Under the pieces are notes generated by a model. That model had not been told where the DNA came from and did not search any database. It saw only the letters and a program-made list of their open reading frames with translations. From Cyanobacteria bacterium UBA7753 (lineage in GTDB: Bacteria; Cyanobacteriota; Vampirovibrionia; Gastranaerophilales; Gastranaerophilaceae), in the NCBI GenBank assembly GCA_002481545.1, contig DLEF01000016.1, forward strand, positions 1 through 13,229: DNA of 13,229 bases. The letters are read 5' to 3'. Shown one piece after another: positions 6,762-13,229 of this stretch. Positions within the stretch are counted from its first letter, which is position 1; every line of letters starts with the position of its first letter. The position numbers were made by a program, and so were the translations under genes.

Positions 6762-9743
6762 ATGCTTTGTCCAAGATGTAAAACTGAATTACCTGATGAC
6801 AGTCTTAAATGCACTAATTGCGGCATTCGAGTGGGACGACTGTGCCCTAAATGTAAGGCACATAATATATTAACGGCTCACAAATGTAAAAACTGCGGAG
6901 CAATCCTGTTACGTGATTGCCCTAATTGCGGTGCAGCAAACACAAGCAAGGCAACGACCTGCAGACGCTGCGGAGCATCCTTGGTTAAAAAGCCTGAAGC
7001 TCCAAATAAACCTAAAGAAGAGGAAGAAACGCCGAAGAAATCCGCGGCAATCGATACAATGCCTAAGTATGAGGCGGTTTATTATACACAAAGCAAAGCT
7101 AAAGACAAGTTAAAAGAAGCCGTTTTGAGTCCTGATAAAAGAGTTATCGCAGTAACGGGCGAAAGCGGTGTCGGCAAAAATCTCGTAATACAATTTGCCG
7201 CATCTGAATTAAATAACAGCCCTGTCGTATGGCTTACGGGCAAATGTTCACCATATACGAAGTTAACTCCTTGCGGATATATTCAGGATGTACTTCTGAC
7301 TTTGTTCAATCTTAATAATTTCTGTATTGATTTGAACAGCCTGAAAAAAGAATCCATAAAATTCTTTAAACAAAATTTCCCTAATTTATCAAATAATGAA
7401 GTAAATGACTTTATAAACTTCTTGTATCCCGAACAGTACGGAGAGTTTAAAGACCTTCATTCAAACAAACATCGCACCTTCAATATGTTATTGAAGATAT
7501 TTAAGACAATAACCGAAACTACGGATATAGTCCTTGTTGTTGATAATTTTGCGGATATTGACGATATGTCGAAAGAGTTTATTAATCTGATAATCGCAAC
7601 ACCTGAAATTTTACCTTCCGTAACGGTTGTTTTGACTCATTCTGAGAGCAGAGCTGCGGTTGCTTATCTGCCTAACAAGGCATTAAAGGAAAATGCATAT
7701 ATTGATATCGCAATAGCACCGCTTACAAGAGAGCAGTTAACTCCGATATTCGATAAATACAAAGATTTGGATTTGACGATTGAACAAAGAAACTTAATCC
7801 ATAAATATTCGCACGGCAACCCTGCATATTTTGAACAGTTTGTTAACCTTGCGGCTGACAAATTAAGATCAGGAGTTCCGTTTGCACTTCCTGAAAGCAT
7901 CAAAGATGTTATTGCGGAAAGATTGAGTATCTTAAAAGCAAGCGACCTCAAGGCATACAAAATATTTATGGCGATAGCTTTATTAGGGTATAAATCTAAC
8001 CCGATTATCCTGAATATGTTTGATGATACGGATTTAGATCAGCTTGATTTGATATTGAACAAACTGTCAAAACTAAACTTCCTTGTTGCGGTTTCCAATA
8101 TGACATATGAGTTTAAGTGCATAAATCTTTGGGAATATACGCTTGAAGTATTGAAAAAAGATACCGAAATTTACCAAAAGACTTGCGAAGAGTTGTTTGT
8201 ACTGCTCCAAAACTACAATTTGTCATCACTTGCGCCGATGAGCTTTATTGCAAAGAGTATGGGCTACGCACAACAGTATTTGAGTGTATGGACAACAGGA
8301 GTACAGACCGCATCATATATCGGTGACATAAGCCTGTTTGTAACGGCACAAAAACAAATTCTCAATATTGTAGAGACTAATAAGATTAAATCCGCAGATA
8401 CAATCAAGAAAAATATTTATATCCAAAGCGGGAAACTTATGGAAGAGACCAACCCTGCGGAGGCTATCAAATTTTTGAATAATGCACTCAATTGTGAGGG
8501 AATATCTAATTTTGAAGAGATTGACCTTCTCGGATTTATTGCATCCTGTGCAATGAAAACGGGGAATTACTACGGAGTTATCGAATGCGTGGATAATGTT
8601 CTCGACAAGTTTGATGATACCCAATCAGTAGAAGTTGCGGTTATTAAATCAAGGAAATTGAGAGCCCTGAACAAGGTCGGAAACTTCGGCGAAGTTGTAG
8701 GGCTCGCGGAAAATGAGATAATCCCTGTTATCGAATCAACGCTCGCAAAGAAATCTTCAAAATACAAATTAGTAAGCGAAGATGAAGTCTTTGACACTTG
8801 GATATCTACATTGTTTGCACTTGCAAAGGCACTGACAAGACAAGGTAACGACAGAGCGTTCAGAGTAATTACGGAGTTATTCAAGATATTGGAAGCAAAC
8901 GATATCCATGATAAACAGCTTTCCTGCAATTTACAGCTTGAATTGGCACTTGCAAATACCATTAAAGGCAATATTGAGATGTCAAACAAGATATTGAAGG
9001 ATATCTTTGAAATTTATCAAAATTCCGATGTAATCAATTCGAAAGTCGTTTCAAGATTAAATCTTATCAGTTTGTTAAACAAATTCTTCACGAACAGAGA
9101 CAGTATTGAAATGGAAGAGTTGTTTAATATAGCAAGTTTTGCGGATAATATAAACGATAAGTTCACGAAAAACATTTCCAAACTTATTTTGGGTAAAGTT
9201 ATTTTACATAAACAGTCCGCACAAAATGCAATAGAAATTTACAAAAAACAGCTTGAATATTTTGCCAACGAAAAGAATGCAGTCGGTGTTCTTTTGGGTT
9301 GGTATTTGACCGCAGAGGCGACAATCCTTGTTGATAAACAACAGGCCCTTGATATTGCAAAGAAAGCATTAAGCATTGCGCAGAAACCTGAGATTTGCAA
9401 CCATTATTTTGCACTGTTGTTTGATAAATTGATTTGCAGAATATATATTTCTCTCAAAGATTACGATTCCGCAAGATTATACGCAGACAGAGCGTTAACA
9501 ATTGCAAAAGGTTACGATATCAAATATCAACTTGCGAAACTTTACATTATTTCGGGAGATTGCAGCAGAGAAATGGCTGAAAAATCACCTGACTTTAAGG
9601 CATGTGTTGCGAGCGCAAAAGAAATGTATGACTTAGCCGAAAAGATAAATCAGGAGCTTGAAATCAGCTCTCTTACAAAATCCGGTTTGCAAAAAAAGAA
9701 CGAATTGGATATACTATGTAAAGCGCATGGTATTGCCTTATAA
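6762..9743 (+). CDS. Triple zinc-ribbon / STAND-type ATPase / TPR-like regulatory protein
   Basis: 993 residues, no signal peptide, so cytoplasmic. Three zinc ribbons stand in tandem: C3/C6 with C17/C20, C28/C31 with C42/C45, and C53/C56 with C67/C70, each CXXC-X10-CXXC. A Pro/Lys/Glu-rich linker (76-95) leads to a P-loop ATPase. Walker A is GESGVGKN (133-140), Walker B is IVLVVDN (256-262), a GNP motif is at 352-354, and LPESIKDVIAERL (376-388) is of the kind seen in the AAA_16/STAND ATPases fused to class III cyclases, LuxR regulators and PknK-like kinases. From ~400 on the protein is all helical, with degenerate TPR-like units. The Walker A Thr/Ser is Asn140, which may weaken Mg-ATP hydrolysis. 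STAND proteins are signal-sensing switches; here the zinc ribbons take the place of an output or input domain. Target unknown. The gene ends 45 bases before the exported TPR gene. Confidence 0.8.
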   Translation: MLCPRCKTELPDDSLKCTNCGIRVGRLCPKCKAHNILTAHKCKNCGAILLRDCPNCGAANTSKATTCRRCGASLVKKPEAPNKPKEEEETPKKSAAIDTMPKYEAVYYTQSKAKDKLKEAVLSPDKRVIAVTGESGVGKNLVIQFAASELNNSPVVWLTGKCSPYTKLTPCGYIQDVLLTLFNLNNFCIDLNSLKKESIKFFKQNFPNLSNNEVNDFINFLYPEQYGEFKDLHSNKHRTFNMLLKIFKTITETTDIVLVVDNFADIDDMSKEFINLIIATPEILPSVTVVLTHSESRAAVAYLPNKALKENAYIDIAIAPLTREQLTPIFDKYKDLDLTIEQRNLIHKYSHGNPAYFEQFVNLAADKLRSGVPFALPESIKDVIAERLSILKASDLKAYKIFMAIALLGYKSNPIILNMFDDTDLDQLDLILNKLSKLNFLVAVSNMTYEFKCINLWEYTLEVLKKDTEIYQKTCEELFVLLQNYNLSSLAPMSFIAKSMGYAQQYLSVWTTGVQTASYIGDISLFVTAQKQILNIVETNKIKSADTIKKNIYIQSGKLMEETNPAEAIKFLNNALNCEGISNFEEIDLLGFIASCAMKTGNYYGVIECVDNVLDKFDDTQSVEVAVIKSRKLRALNKVGNFGEVVGLAENEIIPVIESTLAKKSSKYKLVSEDEVFDTWISTLFALAKALTRQGNDRAFRVITELFKILEANDIHDKQLSCNLQLELALANTIKGNIEMSNKILKDIFEIYQNSDVINSKVVSRLNLISLLNKFFTNRDSIEMEELFNIASFADNINDKFTKNISKLILGKVILHKQSAQNAIEIYKKQLEYFANEKNAVGVLLGWYLTAEATILVDKQQALDIAKKALSIAQKPEICNHYFALLFDKLICRIYISLKDYDSARLYADRALTIAKGYDIKYQLAKLYIISGDCSREMAEKSPDFKACVASAKEMYDLAEKINQELEISSLTKSGLQKKNELDILCKAHGIAL

Positions 9744-9788
9744 GTCAATACATATTACAATAAAATAGTAGACAAAGGGATGTTTGAT

Positions 9789-11792
9789 ATGAAAAAGGGA
9801 TATTTAGGTTTAGCTGCAATCGTCGGATTGTTGTGTGTCACTATGAGTGCGACGGAGGTTTCCGCCAAGATGACTAAAGAGGCGCACCAATATTACCAAC
9901 AGGCAAGTGTTTATGAATATAAACAAAATCTGCCGGAGGCTATAAACCTTATAAAAAAAGCTATCGTTGTTAATAACGACGATGATGTAATGTTATATAC
10001 AAAGCTCGGCGGACTATACGCCAATACGGAACAATATCCGGAGGCGATAGCAGCTTTCAAAAAAGCACTTGAATTAAGACCGACCGACGCATTTATTTAT
10101 GTGAGCCTAGGGAGCATTTATCAGGTTACCAACGATTATGCGGACGCTCTCACGGCATTCCAAAAAGCAATGGAGCTTTGCCCCGAATACAAATATAACT
10201 ATGTAAACATCGCAAACGTTCTTTTGGCACAAAAGAAATACAACGAGGCGGCTGAATATTATAACAAGTTCTTGGAACTGTATCCCGATAACGACGAGGC
10301 AAGAGCAAACCTCGCAGAATCCTACTATGATGCAAACCAACCTGAAAAGGCATGCGAAATATTCAAAGCCATGTACGAAAAAAATCCTGCAGGATTTAAA
10401 GATTACGCAAAATACGGAACGGCTTTGTATAAGGTAAAAGATTACACAAATGCTATTCCTATCTTGGAAAAAGCGGTTGAACAGGACAGCAACAGCGTAA
10501 AAACAATGGCGCAATTGGCACTGTGTTATCAGCAAACCGATGATTTTGCAAAAGCGGAAGAAACTTATGCAAAGATGTTTGCAGTTGCCCCTGATATGAA
10601 CGAGTTCAGACTTGATTACGCAAATATATTATCCGCTCAAAACAAAGACGATGAGGCTATAAAACAGTATAATACCTATATTACGTCATATCCTAATGAC
10701 GCGGACGGATATATAAATTTGGCTGAATTGTATAAACGTAACAACAATACCGATTTGGCACTCAAAAATTACGAAAAAGCTTATTCCATAAACCCTAACG
10801 ATATGGACACCGTAAAGGATTTGGCGTTCTGCTATCATAAAAAAGGCGATTACGCCAATGCCGTTAAATTCTATGATATAGCTCTTGCAAAGGATGCAAG
10901 CAATTATACTTTGCAATATAACAGAGCGGTCGCACTTCATGCGCTCGAACGCTATGAAGAGGCTATAAAAGCTTATGAAACCGTACTTTCTATGAAACAG
11001 GACGAAACAATCAAGACCAATCTTGATGCGGCATATGTTGAATACGGATATAAACTCATAGACAGCGCAAATTATACCAAAGCAATAGAGAACTTGCAAA
11101 AAGCAACATTGGTAAACCCGAAAGAGCCTTCCGCATATATGGGTATAGCTACGGCTTACGCAAAATCAGGCAACAAAGCGGCTGCAATATCTTATTATCA
11201 AAAAGCAATGGAGCTTGCGCCGAACAATGAAGATTACAAAGAAGACTATGAAGAATTTAAAAGCACAATAACCGCAAGAGATTATGAGGCAATGGCTGCA
11301 TCCGCTACAACTAACACGGATGAAAGATATGCCCTGTTTGTTGCAACGGGTGATAATTATTACAGAACCAAAAATTATGCCACGGCTCTGCCTCAATACT
11401 TAAAAGCATTGAGCCTGAAATCCGATAACAAAGAGTTGTTACTCAAGGTCGGCAATATCTATAAAAACAATAAAGATTGGACAAAAGCTGCCGAATATTA
11501 CCAAAAGGCGATAACGGTTGATGCGAATTATACGGACGCTTGGTTTAACAAAGGTTTGGTATATGCAAATACAAACAGATTGAATGATGCGATTATCTGC
11601 TTTAATAAGGCTGTAACAATAAATCCTAAGTATACTTATGCGTATTATGCTCTCGGACTTGCTTATGAATATGAACATAACAACGTTAAAGCAGTAGAGA
11701 ATTACAAGAAATACGTTGCTTTAGAAAAAGACCAAAACCTGAAAAACACGGTTAATAATAAGATTAAACACCTCCAAGGGGGTAAGGGGTAA
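9789..11792 (+). CDS. Exported TPR-repeat protein
   Basis: 667 residues from the ATG at 9789. AAAGGG (9774-9779) is well spaced for this ATG but touches the alternative ATG at 9780. The N-terminus MKKGYLGLAAIVGLLCVTMSA is a signal peptide, with likely cleavage after VSA (residue ~26). Nearly all the rest is about 16-17 TPR units of 34 residues, with the typical A/G-Y, A...F/Y.KA and P positions, e.g. YPEAIAAFKKALELRP, YADALTAFQKAMELCP, YNEAAEYYNKFLELYP and WTKAAEYYQKAITVD. One less regular stretch (ITARDYEAMAASATTNTDER) breaks the array near residue 490. TPR arrays are binding scaffolds; exported ones serve in envelope assembly, secretion or polysaccharide export. Partner unknown. It probably shares a transcript with the upstream ATPase gene. 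Confidence 0.88.
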   Translation: MKKGYLGLAAIVGLLCVTMSATEVSAKMTKEAHQYYQQASVYEYKQNLPEAINLIKKAIVVNNDDDVMLYTKLGGLYANTEQYPEAIAAFKKALELRPTDAFIYVSLGSIYQVTNDYADALTAFQKAMELCPEYKYNYVNIANVLLAQKKYNEAAEYYNKFLELYPDNDEARANLAESYYDANQPEKACEIFKAMYEKNPAGFKDYAKYGTALYKVKDYTNAIPILEKAVEQDSNSVKTMAQLALCYQQTDDFAKAEETYAKMFAVAPDMNEFRLDYANILSAQNKDDEAIKQYNTYITSYPNDADGYINLAELYKRNNNTDLALKNYEKAYSINPNDMDTVKDLAFCYHKKGDYANAVKFYDIALAKDASNYTLQYNRAVALHALERYEEAIKAYETVLSMKQDETIKTNLDAAYVEYGYKLIDSANYTKAIENLQKATLVNPKEPSAYMGIATAYAKSGNKAAAISYYQKAMELAPNNEDYKEDYEEFKSTITARDYEAMAASATTNTDERYALFVATGDNYYRTKNYATALPQYLKALSLKSDNKELLLKVGNIYKNNKDWTKAAEYYQKAITVDANYTDAWFNKGLVYANTNRLNDAIICFNKAVTINPKYTYAYYALGLAYEYEHNNVKAVENYKKYVALEKDQNLKNTVNNKIKHLQGGKG

Positions 11793-11831
11793 ATATATTT
11801 TTGCAGTTTTACAAAGAAATAGGGTGTGAAA

Positions 11832-11850
11832 GTAGGTCGGCATTGCCTGT
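11832..11850 (+). repeat. REP-like hairpin, GTAGGTCGGCATT type, degenerate copy
   Basis: GTAG head (11832-11835), then GTCGGCATTGCCTGT, with the short stem GGCA/TGCC. It shares GTAGGTCGGCATT with the copy at 11913-11936, 81 bases further on. The distal arm has decayed. It lies in the 160-base gap between the TPR gene and the lipoprotein gene. Confidence 0.6.
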
Positions 11851-11864
11851 CAAAAGCAGTATTA

Positions 11865-11889
11865 GTAGGGTGCGGTCACTACCACACAA
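11865..11889 (+). repeat. REP-like hairpin, GGTGCGGT type, degenerate copy
   Basis: GTAG head (11865-11868) followed by GGTGCGGTCACT and ACCACAC, a stem with one mismatch, then AAAC. It is a decayed relative of the perfect hairpin at 5460-5480 (same GGTGCGGTCACT), more than 6 kb away. Confidence 0.6.
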
Positions 11890-11912
11890 ACAAGATTTAA
11901 AAATATAAAACG

Positions 11913-11936
11913 GTAGGTCGGCATTACAATGCCAAC
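11913..11936 (+). repeat. REP-like hairpin, GTAGGTCGGCATT type, intact core
   Basis: GTAG head (11913-11916), stem GGCATT (11920-11925) and AATGCC (11928-11933) around AC, then AAC, giving a CCAAC tail. The right arm contains an in-frame ATG (11929) for the following lipoprotein gene, which I take as accidental. Confidence 0.65.
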
Positions 11937-11952
11937 AAATCATATAAAATTT

Positions 11953-12387
11953 ATGAACAAAAAATCAAACAAATCAAAATTAATAACCTGTTGTTTAATC
12001 TTCGGATTTTTATTTCTCTGTCTCACCCTTTGCGGATGTGAGAAAAAAGAGGTCGGAATCTTATTCAATAAAGAGCCCATAACAAAACATAACGTTATGA
12101 ACGCGTCGAGAAGTTTTGAGGCAGGGAAACGTATATACTATCTTTTTTACACCTCAAAGAAGATAAATAAAGAGTTTATCCGAGTTCAGGTATTCAAAGC
12201 CTGTGACAAAACCCACGTAGGCGGATATGTAATCGTAAGAACAAACGATTATCGTATAATGAAGGATAACGATTATTATTACACAAATTATTTCGTATTG
12301 TATGAACCGGGACGATATGCGATGCAGATATTCTCGCTTGATGACCTTGCCAAACCGATGGCATGGGATTATTTCTATGTATATTAA
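11953..12387 (+). CDS. Small lipoprotein of unknown family
   Basis: 144 residues from the ATG at 11953. Lys-rich n-region MNKKSNKSK, hydrophobic core at ~10-26, then the lipobox L26-C27-G28-C29, so the mature protein is a lipidated 116-residue domain starting CEKKEVG. I prefer this start because an in-frame ATG at 11929 lies inside a hairpin repeat; neither has a good ribosome site, which is odd. The mature part looks beta-rich, with many aromatic residues (IYYLFYT, DYYYTNYFVLYEPGRYAMQIFS, WDYFYVY) and a single further cysteine in KACDKT. I do not recognise the family. The pattern of a ligand-binding beta-sandwich, with a phrase like YEPGRYAMQIFS near the end, suggests an envelope accessory protein, but no function should be assigned. 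A 24-base leader separates it from the repeat cluster. Confidence 0.72.
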   Translation: MNKKSNKSKLITCCLIFGFLFLCLTLCGCEKKEVGILFNKEPITKHNVMNASRSFEAGKRIYYLFYTSKKINKEFIRVQVFKACDKTHVGGYVIVRTNDYRIMKDNDYYYTNYFVLYEPGRYAMQIFSLDDLAKPMAWDYFYVY

Positions 12388-12459
12388 ATTTATGTTATAA
12401 AGAAACGTAGGATTAATTTAAGCATACTATTTTTGCAAAAGTTATATTGATATTTGCAA

Positions 12460-12622
12460 GGACAAACCCTCATCCTGCATTTGTACAGCTCCTACGTCGC
12501 TTACAACTGCTGTCCTTCCCCCAGAGGTGGAAGGTCGATAACCCCCTCTACCTCTGGGAGAGGGTAGAATTTGTTATATTTTGCTATAGCGAAATATTAG
12601 AAATTCGGGTGAGGGTTTGTCC
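12460..12622. mobile_element. MITE-like element with 16-bp terminal inverted repeats
   Basis: The ends GGACAAACCCTCATCC (12460-12475) and GGGTGAGGGTTTGTCC (12607-12622) are inverted repeats with one mismatch. Inside are two hairpins: CCTTCC/GGAAGG (12514-12519 and 12529-12534) with loop CCCAGAGGT, and CCCTCT/AGAGGG (12544-12549 and 12559-12564), whose loop is the reverse complement of the first. So the element is two related units in inverted order. No transposase is present and I see no clear target duplication. The open frame through it at 12447-12653 is not a gene. The 72 bases before it (12388-12459) hold only a TTTTGCAAAA palindrome (12432-12441). Confidence 0.7.
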
Positions 12623-12739
12623 GTATGATATAAACGCCATTTTAATATTATAAAAATATTATTAGAATGTACATTTTATTTCATCATTATTGAATTACAC
12701 AAATATATTATTAAAAAATACTTATTTTATACAAACAAA
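12623..12739. other. AT-rich spacer without a recognisable gene
   Basis: Almost pure A/T. It contains one inverted repeat, TAATATT (12643-12649) and AATATTA (12655-12661), with no U tract on either side. I see no ORF with a ribosome site. It could hold promoters, but nothing specific can be supported. Confidence 0.5.
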
Positions 12740-12763
12740 AAGAGGATGACTAATCATCCTCTT
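12740..12763 (-). terminator. Intrinsic terminator for a minus-strand transcript
   Basis: A perfect 10-bp stem, AAGAGGATGA (12740-12749) and TCATCCTCTT (12754-12763), with a 4-base loop. On the minus strand it is followed by TTTTTGTTTGT. This is a classic rho-independent terminator and the strongest one in the window. It stands 34 bases after the stop codon of the small minus-strand ORF. Confidence 0.88.
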
Positions 12764-12797
12764 AATGTTTGTAAACTATTTAATTGTCCTAAAATTT

Positions 12798-12914
12798 CTA
12801 CTCGGTTAAAGCCTCCTCAAAATAATCTACTACCGTTGACATAACACTGTTAAAAAGTGTTTCAATTTCTGCTGAAATTTCTACTGCCAAATCTGAATCG
12901 TTGTTTAAATGCAT
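12798..12914 (-). CDS. Small acidic protein of unknown function (38 residues; 40 with the upstream ATG)
   Basis: Reading leftward from 12914, the frame gives a 38-residue protein that begins MHLNNDSDLAVE and ends DYFEEALTE, with TAG at 12798-12800. An in-frame ATG at 12918-12920 would add Met-Asp, but GAGGA lies seven bases from the inner ATG and touches the outer one, so I choose the inner. The composition is striking: nine Asp/Glu and no Lys or Arg. Residues 9-36 form a likely amphipathic helix with hydrophobic positions L9, I13, I17, L20, V24, V28 and L36. A strong terminator follows. It does not match a family I know. The RNA itself could also be the product. It lies between two inverted copies of a repeat element, so it may be cargo of a mobile unit. 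Confidence 0.6.
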   Translation of the reverse strand: MHLNNDSDLAVEISAEIETLFNSVMSTVVDYFEEALTE

Positions 12915-12984
12915 ATCCATTCCTCACTTAACTTATAATTTACTATTTAATTCCTTCCTTATTACTTACATAATGTTAATACGG

Positions 12985-13048
12985 CACAACTTCCATGAAA
13001 CTTTAGCAATGTTACAAATTTTGTTACATAACTTCATGAAGTTTTGTG
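12985..13048. repeat. 64-bp imperfect inverted repeat upstream of the small minus-strand ORF
   Basis: The left arm CACAACTTCCATGAAACTT (12985-13003) pairs imperfectly with the right arm AACTTCATGAAGTTTTGTG (13030-13048). The right arm contains a perfect 12-bp palindrome, ACTTCATGAAGT (13031-13042). The middle has GTTACA twice as a direct repeat. It is 65 bases upstream of the small ORF and could be its control region. The open frame on the plus strand through here (12901-13107) has no support. Confidence 0.45.
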
Positions 13049-13073
13049 AAATCATAATGCATAATTATATCGC

Positions 13074-13143
13074 CCCTCTACCTATGGGAGAGGGACAGCA
13101 GTTGTAAACGAGTTTACGAGTTGTACAAATGCAGGGTGAGGGT
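13074..13143. repeat. Second copy of the MITE-like unit, inverted
   Basis: Hairpin CCCTCT/AGAGGG (13074-13079 and 13089-13094), then GGACAGCAGTTGTAA and TGTACAAATGCAGGGTGAGGGT. The reverse complement matches the left half of the element at 12460-12534; TTACAACTGCTGTCC and TGCATTTGTACA are identical in both. The arm also contains GTAAAC-GA-GTTTAC (13104-13117), which can form its own small stem. Only one half-unit is present here. Confidence 0.7.
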
Positions 13144-13171
13144 GCAACATGTGTAATGTGTAAGTATTTTT

Positions 13172-13192
13172 GTAGACTAAAGTCTATCCTAC
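13172..13192 (-). repeat. REP-like hairpin, TAGACT/AGTCTA type
   Basis: The stem TAGACT (13173-13178) and AGTCTA (13181-13186) is followed by TCCTAC. Read on the minus strand it becomes GTAGGATAGACT and then AGTCTAC, so it has the same GTAG head as the other hairpins but a different stem. Confidence 0.55.
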
Positions 13193-13208
13193 TTCTATTT
13201 TTAATCAT

Positions 13209-13229
13209 GTTGGTGCAAAAAATTGCACC
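13209..13229 (-). repeat. REP-like hairpin, GGTGCAA/TTGCACC type, cut by the window edge
   Basis: GTTGG (13209-13213) overlaps the perfect 7-bp stem GGTGCAA (13212-13218) and TTGCACC (13223-13229) with loop AAAA. On the minus strand it ends in CCAAC, like the hairpins at 5460 and 11913. The window ends at the last base of the stem, so its other flank is not visible. Confidence 0.55.

Noticed and set aside
8570..8989. 139-residue minus-strand open frame
   Set aside because: Lies wholly inside the well-supported ATPase/TPR gene; an antisense shadow with no ribosome site or family motif.
10107..10535. 142-residue minus-strand open frame
   Set aside because: Antisense to the TPR array; its length reflects the periodic codon pattern of the repeats.
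11832..11936. CRISPR array
   Set aside because: Two GTAGGTCGGCATT copies 81 bases apart are interrupted by another hairpin type; no regular repeat-spacer pattern.
12447..12653. 68-residue plus-strand open frame
   Set aside because: It runs through the inverted-repeat element, has no ribosome site and its composition follows the repeat.
12901..13107. 68-residue plus-strand open frame
   Set aside because: It overlaps the start region of the minus-strand ORF, the 64-bp inverted repeat and the second repeat copy; no ribosome site.

Overview
The window is an AT-rich, gene-dense bacterial segment in which eight of the nine clear genes, and all of the large ones, run left to right. An intergenic area at the right end is full of repeats. 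The proteins and the style of the repeats fit an anaerobic gut bacterium. My best guess is a non-photosynthetic cyanobacterial relative (Gastranaerophilales/Melainabacteria), with an unusual Firmicute as the alternative. This is inference from protein flavour only; no marker gene is present.

Layout. (1) Positions 1-3206 hold a tightly packed operon: the C-terminal part of one DUF2229/CoA-dehydratase-like protein, a complete second protein of the same superfamily, an HgdC/BadF-type ATP-dependent activase with its two cluster cysteines, and a short-chain dehydrogenase. Two of the junctions are TAATG stop/start overlaps. (2) Positions 3306-5375 encode an exported GH13 enzyme close to trehalose synthase (TreS) in motif order, with its own upstream region. 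(3) Positions 5507-6616 encode an integral-membrane acyltransferase-3 protein. (4) Positions 6762-11792 encode two large helical-repeat proteins 45 bases apart. The first is cytoplasmic, with three zinc ribbons, a STAND/AAA-type ATPase and a TPR-like tail. The second is exported and almost entirely TPR. (5) Positions 11953-12387 encode a small unrecognised lipoprotein. (6) Positions 12388-13229 carry no large gene. They contain a terminal-inverted-repeat element, an inverted relative of it, several small hairpins, and a very short acidic ORF on the minus strand followed by a textbook intrinsic terminator.

How it fits together. The first operon is a two-part redox enzyme system: ATP-driven electron injection by the activase into Fe-S partner proteins, with a reductase added. 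Its substrate cannot be read from sequence. The GH13 enzyme, the acyltransferase and the exported TPR protein point to work on glycans and the cell envelope.

The least explained parts are the 38-40 residue acidic ORF with its own terminator between two inverted repeat copies, and a set of short hairpins that share a GTAG-type head and CCAAC-type tail but have different stem sequences, which recalls REP elements.
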